Part shown: positions 15,826 to 24,067 of the stretch, one piece after another
Layout of the letters: every line of letters starts with the position of its first letter
Position numbering within the stretch: position 1 is the stretch's first letter
NCBI GenBank assembly: GCA_016931365.1
Contig: JAFGEY010000260.1
Coordinates: 1 to 54,376 of the forward strand
Reading direction: 5' to 3'
Origin: Anaerolineae bacterium
GTDB lineage: Bacteria; Chloroflexota; Anaerolineae; JAFGEY01
Length of the DNA stretch: 54,376 nucleotides
Notes under the pieces: model-generated
Databases searched by the model: none
The model's input: only the letters and a program-made list of their open reading frames with translations
What the model was told of the DNA's origin: nothing
Position numbers and translations under genes: made by a program

Positions 15826-16509
15826 GTGAACCCCACCCTGATCCTGGCATCCGGCTCGCCGCGCCGGCGCGATTTCATTGGCCTGCTCGACATTCCATTT
15901 CAAATACACATCGCCGACATTGACGAATCGCGGCGCGCAGGCGAATCGCCGACCGATCTGGTCACCCGCTTGAGCCGCGAAAAAGCCCAGGCCGTCACCC
16001 GGCGCTTTCCGCAAGCCACCATCATCGGCGCGGACACGATCGTTGTTCTAGAGGATGATATTCTGGGCAAGCCGGTCGATGCCGACCATGCTGCCGACAT
16101 GCTGCGCCGCCTGCGCGACTGCGCGCATCACGTCTACAGCGGCGTCACCGTCTGCGCCAACGCCGGAAACAGGCACCTGACTGCCGTATCCGACAGCCTG
16201 GTCTGGATGCGCCCCTACTCGGACGCCGAACTCGCCGCCTATATCGCTTCCAGCGATCCACTGGACAAGGCCGGCGCTTATGGCATCCAGCACGCCGGGT
16301 TTCACCCCGTGTCCCGGCTCAAAGGATGCTTTGCCAGTGTAATGGGCTTGCCGCTGTGCCACCTGGTCGATCTTTTGGAACAGATGGAATTTTCAATCTC
16401 GATCGATGTGCCCACCGCCTGTCAATCGCTCACCGATGTGTCTTGCTGCGGTGGGCAGAGCGTGGAGATGTGGTTTGAAACACAGAATTTCGCGAAGAAC
16501 AGCCATTAA
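15826..16509 (+). CDS. maf: Maf-family nucleoside-triphosphate pyrophosphatase
   Basis: Cytoplasmic house-cleaning enzyme that hydrolyses non-canonical or excess NTPs (dTTP/UTP type and modified nucleotides) to NMP and PPi. The N-terminal LILASGSPRRRDFI matches the Maf nucleotide loop; SREKAQAV, ATIIGADTIVVLEDDILGKP, the VYSGVTV strand and DKAGAYGIQ follow in the normal order. The start is GTG 15826 behind GAGAGG, where homology begins. The C-terminus runs about 25 residues past the usual end and contains a Cys-rich stretch that overlaps the next gene; this tail probably reflects the gene overlap. It is first in an operon with the PBP2 gene, consistent with the frequent link of maf to cell-wall genes. 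Confidence 0.88.
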   Translation: MNPTLILASGSPRRRDFIGLLDIPFQIHIADIDESRRAGESPTDLVTRLSREKAQAVTRRFPQATIIGADTIVVLEDDILGKPVDADHAADMLRRLRDCAHHVYSGVTVCANAGNRHLTAVSDSLVWMRPYSDAELAAYIASSDPLDKAGAYGIQHAGFHPVSRLKGCFASVMGLPLCHLVDLLEQMEFSISIDVPTACQSLTDVSCCGGQSVEMWFETQNFAKNSH

Positions 16510-18661
16510 GCAATTGGCCCAGGCAGGCCTGGGCATTGGCCTTGTCGCCTGCCGTCCCACCGCCGGGCCGACCCAGACGCCCGCACCGACGCCGACCGCC
16601 ACCCCCTTGCCGGTCGACACACCCGCGCACGAAACCGCCGCCGCTTACTTGAGCGCCTGGGCCGCCAATGACCTGCAGGCAATGTACAACCTCTGTTCGT
16701 CAGAAACACGCCAGACGACCTCATTTGTCGAGTTCCAGCGCATCTATGCCGAGATCGCCAACGAAGCGACCCTCATCGCCGTGCGGCCGCTGCTCACCGC
16801 CGTGCTGCAAGAGGGTCGGCAAGCCCGCGCCGCCTTTCAAGTCGAATTTCAGACCAGCTTTGTCGGCAACTTTCAGGCCAGCAACGAACTGCCCCTGGTC
16901 TGGGACGGTGACCGCTGGGCCGTCGCGTGGTCAAAGCAGTGCATTTTCCGCGAACTGACCCCGCAAAACCTGGTGCACATGATCTCCAAATCGGCGGTGC
17001 GCGCCAACATCTATGACGTGAACGGCAAAGGACTGGCGGTCAAAAAAGACCTGGTCACGGTGGGCGTGATCCCGCGCGACATCAAAGACGAAGCCGCCCT
17101 GCTCTCGCGGCTTAACGTCGTGCTCAAGATTCCCCAAAGTGAGATCAAGGCCAAATACGAAAGCCAACCGCCGACCTGGTTCATTCCCATCGCCGACATC
17201 TCGCTCGAAGCAAGCCAGCAGCAATACCAGTTTTTGCTCGAACCGGGCATCTCGCTGCGTGAAAAATCGGTGCGCGCCTACCGCGATCCGGTCGCCGCGC
17301 CGCACATCATCGGTTTTTTGGGCGGCATTCCTGCCGAAACGCTGGCCACCTGGCAGGCGCGCGGCTATACCGGCGACGAGTTGATCGGGCGCGTGGGCAT
17401 CGAGGCGTGGGGCGAAAGCTACCTGGCCGGCAAACGCGGCGGCACGCTGACCGTCATCACCCCGGAAGGTCAGGTGGCGGCAACGCTGGCCAAACGCGAT
17501 GCCGTGCCCGCGCGCAGCATCTATTTGACCGTTGATTACAACTACCAGCGCAAGGTCGAAGATCTGCTTGGCGAGCGCAAAGGCTCGGTGGCGGTGATGA
17601 ATGTGAACGACGGGCGGGTGCTGGCCCTGGCGACGTGGCCACGTTTCGACTCGAACCACTTTGCCGAGGGCATCAACGCCCAAGTATGGGACGAACTGAA
17701 CGGCAATCCTGACAAGCCGCTGCTCAACCGCCCGCTTCAGGGAAGCTATCCCTCCGGCTCGACGTTCAAGATGATCAGCATGGGCACGCTGATGGAACGC
17801 GGCGGCGTGCTGCCGACCAAGGTGTTCAACTGCCCCGGCTCGTGGAACAAGCTGGGCTGGGCGATGACCTGCTGGCTCAAGAGCGGGCACGGCGACATCA
17901 CTCTGCAGGATGCGCTCACCGCCTCGTGCGATGTGACTTTTTACCAGGTAGGCTACGATCTGAGCTTTGTCGACATCGATGCGCTTCCAAGCTATGCGAA
18001 ATCTTTTGGCATGGGTGCAGTCACGGGCATCGGCAAACCGCTGGAAGGATCAGACCTTGCGACTGAAGGGCAAATCGATCCCCTGGGCGAGGTCAGCGGC
18101 CTGGTGCCCGACGATACCTGGAAGCGGCGGGTGTATGGCGAGGGCTGGTCGGTCGGCGATACGGTCAACCTGGCCATCGGGCAGGGCTTTTTTCTGGCCA
18201 CGCCTCTGCAAATGTGCCGTATGGTCGCCGCCATCGCCAACGGCGGCACGCTCTACCGCCCGCAGATCGTCGAAAAAGTGGCGGCCGTCGGCGAACAGCC
18301 CGAGATCGCCTACAAGCCGGAACGGGTCGGCCGGCTGCCCCTCACCGCCGATACGCTCAAGGCAATCCAGCAAGGGATGATCGGCGTGACGACCAAATCC
18401 TTTGGCACCGCGCCGCACCGCTTTGTCGATTTTCCCTACACCGTCGCCGGCAAGACGGGCACGGCGCAGAACGAAGGTGAGCTGCCGCATTCCTGGTTTG
18501 TCGGCTACCTGCCGGCTGAAAAACCCGAGATCGCCATTGTCGCGATGATCGAGAACATCGGCGAAGGCACGACCTATGCCGCGCCGTTGTTCCGCAAGGT
18601 GGCGGCGGCCTATTACGGCGTCGAAGAGGAAGCGCCCGAGGTGGAAGGGCAGGGAGATTAG
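16475..18661 (+). CDS. Class B penicillin-binding protein (PBP2-like) with MecA_N/NTF2-like domain, predicted Tat lipoprotein
   Basis: A 728-residue DD-transpeptidase that crosslinks peptidoglycan outside the membrane. TTG 16475 is chosen because GGAG lies 7 nt upstream and the frame then opens MKHRISRRTAIK, a Tat-type twin-arginine motif, leading to the lipobox LVAC with Cys26; no ordinary transmembrane anchor is seen. A Thr-Pro linker follows, then an NTF2-like MecA_N domain (about 45-155), the PBP dimer domain (about 165-350) and the transpeptidase domain. Catalytic motifs are S429-TFK, S484-C-D (the SxD variant seen in PBP2-type proteins, followed by FYQVGYD) and K660-TG. It overlaps maf by 35 nt. 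It is probably the elongation-type PBP; a resistance-type (PBP2a-like) role is an alternative because of the MecA_N domain. Confidence 0.88.
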   Translation: MKHRISRRTAIKQLAQAGLGIGLVACRPTAGPTQTPAPTPTATPLPVDTPAHETAAAYLSAWAANDLQAMYNLCSSETRQTTSFVEFQRIYAEIANEATLIAVRPLLTAVLQEGRQARAAFQVEFQTSFVGNFQASNELPLVWDGDRWAVAWSKQCIFRELTPQNLVHMISKSAVRANIYDVNGKGLAVKKDLVTVGVIPRDIKDEAALLSRLNVVLKIPQSEIKAKYESQPPTWFIPIADISLEASQQQYQFLLEPGISLREKSVRAYRDPVAAPHIIGFLGGIPAETLATWQARGYTGDELIGRVGIEAWGESYLAGKRGGTLTVITPEGQVAATLAKRDAVPARSIYLTVDYNYQRKVEDLLGERKGSVAVMNVNDGRVLALATWPRFDSNHFAEGINAQVWDELNGNPDKPLLNRPLQGSYPSGSTFKMISMGTLMERGGVLPTKVFNCPGSWNKLGWAMTCWLKSGHGDITLQDALTASCDVTFYQVGYDLSFVDIDALPSYAKSFGMGAVTGIGKPLEGSDLATEGQIDPLGEVSGLVPDDTWKRRVYGEGWSVGDTVNLAIGQGFFLATPLQMCRMVAAIANGGTLYRPQIVEKVAAVGEQPEIAYKPERVGRLPLTADTLKAIQQGMIGVTTKSFGTAPHRFVDFPYTVAGKTGTAQNEGELPHSWFVGYLPAEKPEIAIVAMIENIGEGTTYAAPLFRKVAAAYYGVEEEAPEVEGQGD

Positions 18662-19192
18662 ATGCCCAAATCGGAGCAAGGCCTGCCGGCCACTCCAGAC
18701 CGGTATACGGCCATCCCGCGCGTGCTGGTTTTTGTGTTCAACGGCGACGACGTGCTGCTGCTCAAAGGTGCGCCAACCAAGCGCATCTGGGCCAACCGCT
18801 ATAACGGCCTCGGCGGGCACGTCGAGGCGCATGAGGACGTTTATGCCGCCGCACGGCGTGAAATCGGCGAGGAAAGCGGCCTCAGTGTGACCGACCTGCG
18901 CCTGCGCGGCGTGGTGAACGTCGACATCGGCCGGCCGACGGGGATTATGCTCTTTGTGTTTACCGCGCGGAGCGCGATCCGTGAGACAAAGGCATCAGAA
19001 GAAGGTACGCTGGAATGGGTGCCGCTGCGCCAACTGCCCCAAGAGAACCTGGTCAAGGATATCCCGGCCTTGCTGGCGCGCATCGCGTCGATGGACGAGC
19101 AGGCCGCCCCCTTTTTCGCCCGCTATTGGTACGACGAGCAGGAAAACCTGCAGGTCTCATTTGCCCAAGAACCGGATGAGGCTTGCGCTTGA
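18662..19192 (+). CDS. Nudix hydrolase (MutT/8-oxo-dGTPase-like)
   Basis: A 176-residue soluble pyrophosphohydrolase. The complete Nudix box (G-x5-E-x7-REU-x-EE-x-GU) spans residues 52-74, with the metal-binding REIGEESGL helix. VLVFVFNGDDVLLLKG before it and WVPLRQLPQENLVKDI after it match the MutT/NUDT1-like subgroup acting on oxidised or alkylated nucleotides; the exact substrate is unproven. The ATG follows the PBP stop without a gap, so translation is coupled. An adjacent Maf pyrophosphatase gives the operon two nucleotide-sanitising enzymes. Confidence 0.85.
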   Translation: MPKSEQGLPATPDRYTAIPRVLVFVFNGDDVLLLKGAPTKRIWANRYNGLGGHVEAHEDVYAAARREIGEESGLSVTDLRLRGVVNVDIGRPTGIMLFVFTARSAIRETKASEEGTLEWVPLRQLPQENLVKDIPALLARIASMDEQAAPFFARYWYDEQENLQVSFAQEPDEACA

Positions 19193-19198
19193 ACTGCA

Positions 19199-19240
19199 TG
19201 TTTGCTCGTGCCAACGGGTGACCGTCGGCACGAGCAAACA
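19199..19240. repeat. Perfect 14-bp inverted repeat (hairpin A)
   Basis: Arms 19199-19212 and 19227-19240 are perfectly complementary with a 14-nt loop. No T-tract follows in either direction. Bases 19217-19234 recur exactly, inverted, at 19470-19487, so hairpins A and B bracket the decayed module between them. Confidence 0.8.
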
Positions 19241-19437
19241 TCGTCCAGGAAACGCTCAAAAGCCCGGAGCAGATTCGCTTGAGCCAGCGCGACCCGCACG
19301 TTTACCTTTTTTACAAGAGCGAGCACGTTGGGCGATGGGTGTGCGCAGTCAGCAAGCGGCTGAACGGCGAAGGGTTTTTGATCACTGCATACCCAACGGA
19401 TGCGATAAAAGAAGGAGTGCGAATATGGCCCAGGTGA
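19222..19437 (+). pseudogene. 5'-truncated toxin-like gene remnant (DUF4258-like)
   Basis: After an in-frame stop at 19219-19221 the frame runs 71 codons to TGA at 19435 without a start codon. It reads IVQETLKSPEQIRLSQRDP, HVYLFYKS, WVCAVSKRL and GFLITAYPTDAIKEG. This is the C-terminal half of a small family I associate with DUF4258-like putative toxins encoded beside DUF2283 proteins in Cyanobacteria and Chloroflexota. The N-terminal half is missing and the hairpin occupies its place. Family recognition is from pattern memory and is moderately certain; the lack of a start and upstream half is seen directly. Confidence 0.5.
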
Positions 19438-19514
19438 AGGTATTTTACGATGTTATCCTGTCGCGTTCTCTCGTGCCGACGGTCACCGCCGGCACGTTTC
19501 TTTTTTCCGCCTAA
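19425..19514 (+). pseudogene. 3'-truncated DUF2283-like (putative antitoxin) remnant
   Basis: ATG 19425, overlapping the end of the toxin-like frame and preceded by AAGGAG, opens MAQVKVFYD, the typical N-terminus of DUF2283 proteins found as partners of such toxins. After about ten residues the homology ends and the frame runs into the second hairpin, stopping at 19514 after 29 codons. The intact gene would be roughly 60-90 codons. Together with the preceding remnant it indicates a once-complete two-gene module eroded at both outer ends. Confidence 0.5.
19470..19506. repeat. Hairpin B, inverted partner of hairpin A, followed by T-tract
   Basis: CGTGCCG (19472-19478) and CGGCACG (19490-19496) form a stem, then TTTCTTTTTT follows, so it can act as a plus-strand terminator. 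19470-19487 is the exact reverse complement of 19217-19234 in hairpin A. Confidence 0.65.
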
Positions 19515-19518
19515 CTTG

Positions 19519-19551
19519 AGACCTTTCGGGTTTGAGAAACCCGAAAGGTCT
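19519..19551. terminator. Bidirectional palindromic terminator
   Basis: Perfect 15-nt arms, AGACCTTTCGGGTTT (19519-19533) and its complement (19537-19551), have a GAG loop. It sits between the plus-strand Nudix side and the convergent histidine phosphatase gene, with T-rich DNA outside. The same AGACC...GGTCT design occurs at 32548. Confidence 0.7.
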
Positions 19552-19555
19552 ACTC

Positions 19556-20155
19556 TTATTCCCCCGCTGGCGTATCGAACACGATCCACGGCGGCAGGCC
19601 ATCCTCGGCGGCGACGTGGACACAGCCGGCCAATTCAACTTTGAACGTAAAGCGGTTGGGAAAAGGCAGTCCGAGCGCGGCGAGGAGAAACAGGTTGAGG
19701 TAATAGGTGTGCGAGATGACCAGCAACACGTCGTCGGTGTTTTGGTGGGTCTGCCAGAGGCGATCCCAGGTCTGCCGGGCGCGGTCGAGCACCCGGGCGG
19801 TGGTTTCGCCCTCCGGCCAGCGAAAATCGAGGGTGGGCCGCGTGCGGCTTTGCTTAAAGAACCAGCCATACTGCGCCCGCGCCTGGTCAAAGGTCAGGCC
19901 GTCGAACGCGCCGACATTGACCTCGCGCAGATCGTCGAGCACGGTGACTGCCAGGTTGCGTTCTGCAACAACGATCTGCGCCGTTTCAGCAGCCCGCTTG
20001 AGCGGGCTGCTGTAGACGTGGGTGAAGGGCACACCGGCCAGTTGACGGGCCAACCGCGCCGCCTGCTGGCGGCCCAGGTCATTCAGCCCAAAATCGCCGT
20101 AGCGGCATAGATCGCTGCCCAGCGAGTCGCCGTGGCGGGCCAGATAGAGATGCAC
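19556..20155 (-). CDS. Histidine phosphatase family protein (phosphoglycerate-mutase-like)
   Basis: A 199-residue cytoplasmic enzyme with the catalytic RHG motif at residues 7-9 (LARHGDS), the YSSPLKRAAETA region with the second Arg, an EVNVGAFDGLT acidic motif near residue 78 and the second catalytic His in VISHTYYLN. The substrate is not evident; relatives include CobC-type phosphatases, broad-specificity phosphatases and true mutases. It begins 6 nt after the THUMP methyltransferase gene and shares its direction, so it is probably the last gene of the cdaA-cdaR-der unit. Its end abuts the palindromic terminator at 19519. Confidence 0.82.
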   Translation of the reverse strand: MHLYLARHGDSLGSDLCRYGDFGLNDLGRQQAARLARQLAGVPFTHVYSSPLKRAAETAQIVVAERNLAVTVLDDLREVNVGAFDGLTFDQARAQYGWFFKQSRTRPTLDFRWPEGETTARVLDRARQTWDRLWQTHQNTDDVLLVISHTYYLNLFLLAALGLPFPNRFTFKVELAGCVHVAAEDGLPPWIVFDTPAGE

Positions 20156-20161
20156 GGTTGT

Positions 20162-21262
20162 TCACCTTTTGCGCAGCACATAGATCCGCGCCGCCTGCCC
20201 CAGCACGCCGACCAGCACCTCGCGCTCGCGCACCAACTGCCCATAGCGCCCGATCAGGCTGTGCATCAGCTCTTTTTCGCCGCTCAGCAGCACGGCGCGC
20301 CCGCCCGGCTTGAGCGCGCGCACCAGTTGGGCAAACACCCGATCGTAGAGGGCCGGGTTTTCCTCATGCGAGCCGACCTTGACGCCAAAGGGCAGGTTGC
20401 AGGCCACCGCATCGAGCGACGCGGCGCGCAGGGGCAGCCGGCGTGCATCCCAACCATACACAGTGCAATCATCCACCCGGTACAGGTTGGTCCGCGCCGC
20501 CTGCACGGCGCGTTCATCCAGATCGCCGCCGAGCAGCGCCTGATATGGGCCAGCCAACGCCCGCTCGGCGAGGATCGTTCCCACGCCGCACAGCGGATCG
20601 CAAAACAGATCGCCGGGACGGGGCCGGGCAAGCTGCACCATCGCCGCAGCAAGCGAGGGGCGCAGCGAGGCCGGCAGATGTTCCTCTTTGTAAGCGCGAT
20701 GGCGCATCGAGCGGTCGGAGAGGCGCAGGGCAAGCAACGCCCACGCTTGAATGATCGACAGCCACACTTCGAGGTGCGCGTCGTCGGCGACCTGTTTCCA
20801 CTTGCCCCAGCGCGTCTGCACGCCGGCCAACACCGCATCGCGCGCCTCGTGGCGTCTGAAACCGTGCTGGCCGGTCTGTTGGGCGATCACGCGAAAAGTC
20901 ACCCGCTGCACGCCTCTGGTCTGCACACTGTTGAATCGGCTGAATGCGTCTTCCCAGTGACGGCTCTGGGTGGCCATGCGCGTCAGCAGCGGGAGCGCTT
21001 CTTTGCGAAAAGATGGAAATTGATCGCTGCGATAGAGGACAACAAAAACATCCTCAGTCGTGCGCAGATCGAGCAGCCGGGCAGCGTTTCCTTCCCAGCG
21101 AAAAACAACCCACCCCCGTTGTTGATCGACAAGCTGGGCGTTGGAAAGCCGGACCCTGATCTCTTGCCCGGCGATCTCTTCCAGGCCGGGCAACACCGAC
21201 GCGGCATATTCGATCCCGGCGGGAGCGCCGGGCGCGCGATGAGCACTGTGGCGTGTCCTCAT
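20162..21262 (-). CDS. THUMP-domain RNA N2-guanine methyltransferase (Trm14/RlmKL-like)
   Basis: A 366-residue enzyme. The N-terminal part (GIEYAASVLPGLEEIAGQEI, about 15-165) fits the ferredoxin-like/THUMP RNA-binding module of the TrmN/RlmL group. The C-terminal Rossmann domain carries motif I FCDPLCGVGTILAERAL (about 230) and the catalytic NLPFG motif IV (about 300), which is specific for N2-methylguanosine formation, then VRALKPGGRAVLLSG. It could modify tRNA (m2G6-type) or 23S rRNA. The start ATG overlaps the der stop (ATGA), so it is coupled to a ribosome-biogenesis GTPase. Confidence 0.82.
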   Translation of the reverse strand: MRTRHSAHRAPGAPAGIEYAASVLPGLEEIAGQEIRVRLSNAQLVDQQRGWVVFRWEGNAARLLDLRTTEDVFVVLYRSDQFPSFRKEALPLLTRMATQSRHWEDAFSRFNSVQTRGVQRVTFRVIAQQTGQHGFRRHEARDAVLAGVQTRWGKWKQVADDAHLEVWLSIIQAWALLALRLSDRSMRHRAYKEEHLPASLRPSLAAAMVQLARPRPGDLFCDPLCGVGTILAERALAGPYQALLGGDLDERAVQAARTNLYRVDDCTVYGWDARRLPLRAASLDAVACNLPFGVKVGSHEENPALYDRVFAQLVRALKPGGRAVLLSGEKELMHSLIGRYGQLVREREVLVGVLGQAARIYVLRKR

Positions 21263-22641
21263 TGTTCTTTGTGGTGCCTGAACAGCAGTTTGATCGGTGT
21301 GCCGGTAAAGGGGTATGCTTCACGGATGCAATTTTCCAGAAAGCGCTCGTAACCAAAATGGACCAGCGTGGGGTCGTTGACAAAGAGCACAAAGGCCGGC
21401 GGCGCGCCCTCGGCCTGGGTGGCAAAATAGACCTTGAGCTTGCGCCCCAGAATGGCCGGTGGGCTGTGGCGAAACATGGCATCCTGGATCAGTTTATTGA
21501 GCTGATTGGTGGTCAGCCGCTGGTGCCGCTCGGCGTTGATCTGGAGCGCTATCGACAGCACCCGATCAACGCGTTGGCCGGTCAGGGCCGAGATGAACAG
21601 CACCGGCACGTAATCCATAAACTTGAGTTCCCGGCGCACGTGCTCGGTGTACGCGGCCATTGTGTGGGTGTCTTTTTCAACCAGGTCCCACTTGTTGACG
21701 ATGATGACGACGCTCTTGTGCTCTTCAAGGATGTACCCGGCGATGTGCGTATCCTGGGCGGTGATGCCGTCCGTCGCGTCAATGAGCAGCAGAGCCACGT
21801 CGGCGCGGCTGAGGGCGCTGAGTGCCCTTAGAACACTGTAATATTCCAGACCCTTTTCTACTTTGCCGCGCCGCCGGATGCCTGCCGTGTCGACGAGCAC
21901 AATATCGTGCGTCTCGCCTGCTTCATCGGTAAACTGCAATGCGGTGTCAATGGCGTCGCGCGTCGTCCCGGCAATAGGACTGACAATCGATCGTTCTTTG
22001 CGCAGCAGTTTGTTCAGCAGCGATGACTTGCCAACGTTTTGCCGCCCGACGATGGCGATGCGCACCGCATCGGACTCGGGCTCCTCAAGCCGCTCGCGGG
22101 GGATCGACTGGACGATCTCATCCAGCAGGTCCCCGCTGCCGCGCCCGTTCAGCGCCGAAACAGGAAACACCGGCCCCACACCCAAGACATAGAACTCGTT
22201 GGCCTCTTCCCACAACCTGAGATTGTCGGCCTTGTTGGCGGCGACGAGCACCGGTTTGTCCGCCTGGCGCAGCACTTCGACCACTTCCTGATCGGCGGCG
22301 GTCAGACCGGATTGCGCGTCGACCAAAAAGACGACTACGTCCGCCTCGCGGATCGCCACTTCGGCCTGGGCGCGGATCTCGCGGACAAAGTGCGTCGATC
22401 CGGCGGCAAGGATGTTTTCCGGCTCGCCGGCGGCCAGACGGTGCTCGGCCAGAATTTCGATGCCGCCGGTATCGATCAAGGTAAAGGTAACGCCATTCCA
22501 AACACAGTCGGCGTACAGGCGGTCGCGCGTGGTGCCCGGAATGTCAGACACGATAGCGCGGCGCTCGCCAATCAGCCGGTTAAACATCGTGGATTTGCCC
22601 ACGTTGGGACGGCCCACCAGGGCCACAATCGGTTTAGCCAT
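21259..22641 (-). CDS. der: Ribosome biogenesis GTPase Der (EngA)
   Basis: An essential double-GTPase protein needed for 50S subunit maturation. Two tandem GTPase domains are evident: GRPNVGKST (10-18) with DIPGTTRD, DTGG and NKAD; and GRQNVGKSS (about 202) with PIAGTTRDAID, DTAG and NKWD. A C-terminal KH-like domain begins around YVPVLFISAL and includes the FVLFVNDPTLVHFGYERFLENCIRE motif. The 460-residue length is standard. The start ATG has AAGGAG about 11 nt upstream. It lies 7 nt after cdaR and overlaps the THUMP methyltransferase gene downstream. Confidence 0.96.
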   Translation of the reverse strand: MAKPIVALVGRPNVGKSTMFNRLIGERRAIVSDIPGTTRDRLYADCVWNGVTFTLIDTGGIEILAEHRLAAGEPENILAAGSTHFVREIRAQAEVAIREADVVVFLVDAQSGLTAADQEVVEVLRQADKPVLVAANKADNLRLWEEANEFYVLGVGPVFPVSALNGRGSGDLLDEIVQSIPRERLEEPESDAVRIAIVGRQNVGKSSLLNKLLRKERSIVSPIAGTTRDAIDTALQFTDEAGETHDIVLVDTAGIRRRGKVEKGLEYYSVLRALSALSRADVALLLIDATDGITAQDTHIAGYILEEHKSVVIIVNKWDLVEKDTHTMAAYTEHVRRELKFMDYVPVLFISALTGQRVDRVLSIALQINAERHQRLTTNQLNKLIQDAMFRHSPPAILGRKLKVYFATQAEGAPPAFVLFVNDPTLVHFGYERFLENCIREAYPFTGTPIKLLFRHHKEQ

Positions 22642-22648
22642 AAAAAAA

Positions 22649-24061
22649 TCAATTCTCCTTGGTTGGTGTTATTCTTGGGGTTGGTGTCACCACCGGGGTC
22701 GGCGCGCCGGTAGGCGTCGCTCGCACAGGCGTTGCAGTGAGAGGCGCAAGTGTAACTGTCACCGTGCCGGTTATTGTCCTAGTGATCGACGGCGTCGGCG
22801 TTGGCGTCGAGGTCGGCGTCGAGGTCGGTGTTGGCGTCGGCGGGATAGAGGCAATCGTCACTTCCACAGACGCCGGCACGATGGATTCGACCTCAATGCC
22901 TTCCGGCACCAGAAAAGTCAGATCAATGGTATGTTCTCCAATGCCCATTTCGACCAGTTCAACGTACACCTGCACGTCAGATTCGGTCAGTGTGTTCAGT
23001 TTGGGCAGCGGGCCGTTCAGCGTGATTGTGACTCGCTCCGGCGACACTTTGGCCGTCAGGCCGGTGCTCAACCCCTGTACAATCGGTACCAGACTGATCG
23101 CGCGACGGCCCGGAATCGGTTCAATGCTGGCCGTGACCAGCACGCCCTGCACGCGCAGCGCTGACGCGCCTTCGGGCAGGTTGAGCGCCAGTCGTTCGAC
23201 CACATCGTCCGTCGCCCCGGCAATGTTGAGCGGAATGTTTTCCACGTACCCGATCTCTGCAACCGCTTCGACCACGGCGCTGTCCCCGCCCAGGGTCACA
23301 ATCGACGGCTCGACGCTGATCCCGCGCAGCCGGTATCCCGCCGCGGGCACGCCGGTCACCATCGGGCGCACGGCCACATCTTTGAACCCGGTTTTTTGTT
23401 CTACCGGCACCACCACATTGACCATACTGGGCTGGACGGTCACGAAATTGCCCGGCGAACTGCCATCTTGCAGCAGAACCACCACCATGCGGCTGACCGA
23501 GACCGTCTCTTTGACCTCGTTGCGCTGATCTATGCTGACTAGGACCCGATCTACTTGAGCAACAATCTTTTCTGGCCCGCGCACCTGAACAGTGATCGGA
23601 TTGATCGCCGCCAGGTCCTGCTTGAGTTCATAGCCAAAAGCAACGGGCACATTGATTTGGAGTGTTACCGACATCGTGCGAGTGCTCTCGCGGGCGAGGG
23701 AAATCGGCACCGTAGCCGGTGAAATACGGACGATGGTGACATTTTTATCGACGCAGGAGGCACTAACCTCCATTTCGTAATCTTCGGGCGGCTTGTCGGT
23801 CAGATCGACCCAGGCGGAAAACATATCGGCGCGCAGGTTTGCCCAACTGCTTTCCGGCGCGCGAATGGTCAGCTTGGTGCTCTGGTCAAATTTTGGATAA
23901 AAGGTAGTGGATTCGGGTTGATTGCGCACTCCCACTGCGATGGACTGGCCAAACTCGCCCGACCTGATGGGATTTTCTTCCTGCACGGCCACAAACCAGA
24001 CCACCAGGGCCAGAAAGAGGGCCAGCACAATCATGCCCAAATCATTAAAGATGCGTTTCAC
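22649..24061 (-). CDS. cdaR: YbbR-domain protein CdaR, regulator of diadenylate cyclase
   Basis: A 470-residue membrane-anchored protein: one N-terminal transmembrane helix (about 8-28), then about four YbbR-type beta domains (for example VRNQPESTTFYPKFDQ and VTVQVRGPEKIVAQVDRV), ending in a ~65-residue Thr/Pro/Val-rich tail that is not standard for CdaR. CdaR binds and modulates CdaA at the outer face of the membrane. Start is GTG 24061 or TTG 24064; AAAGG upstream suits either. It follows cdaA by a few bases. Unlike the common cdaA-cdaR-glmM order, der comes next here. Confidence 0.88.
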   Translation of the reverse strand: MKRIFNDLGMIVLALFLALVVWFVAVQEENPIRSGEFGQSIAVGVRNQPESTTFYPKFDQSTKLTIRAPESSWANLRADMFSAWVDLTDKPPEDYEMEVSASCVDKNVTIVRISPATVPISLARESTRTMSVTLQINVPVAFGYELKQDLAAINPITVQVRGPEKIVAQVDRVLVSIDQRNEVKETVSVSRMVVVLLQDGSSPGNFVTVQPSMVNVVVPVEQKTGFKDVAVRPMVTGVPAAGYRLRGISVEPSIVTLGGDSAVVEAVAEIGYVENIPLNIAGATDDVVERLALNLPEGASALRVQGVLVTASIEPIPGRRAISLVPIVQGLSTGLTAKVSPERVTITLNGPLPKLNTLTESDVQVYVELVEMGIGEHTIDLTFLVPEGIEVESIVPASVEVTIASIPPTPTPTSTPTSTPTPTPSITRTITGTVTVTLAPLTATPVRATPTGAPTPVVTPTPRITPTKEN

Positions 24062-24067
24062 CAACCG

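Noticed and set aside
19987..20012. Perfect 12-bp inverted repeat inside the histidine phosphatase gene
   Set aside because: It encodes the conserved SSPLKRAA motif of the family, so it is explained by coding constraint and is not an inserted element.
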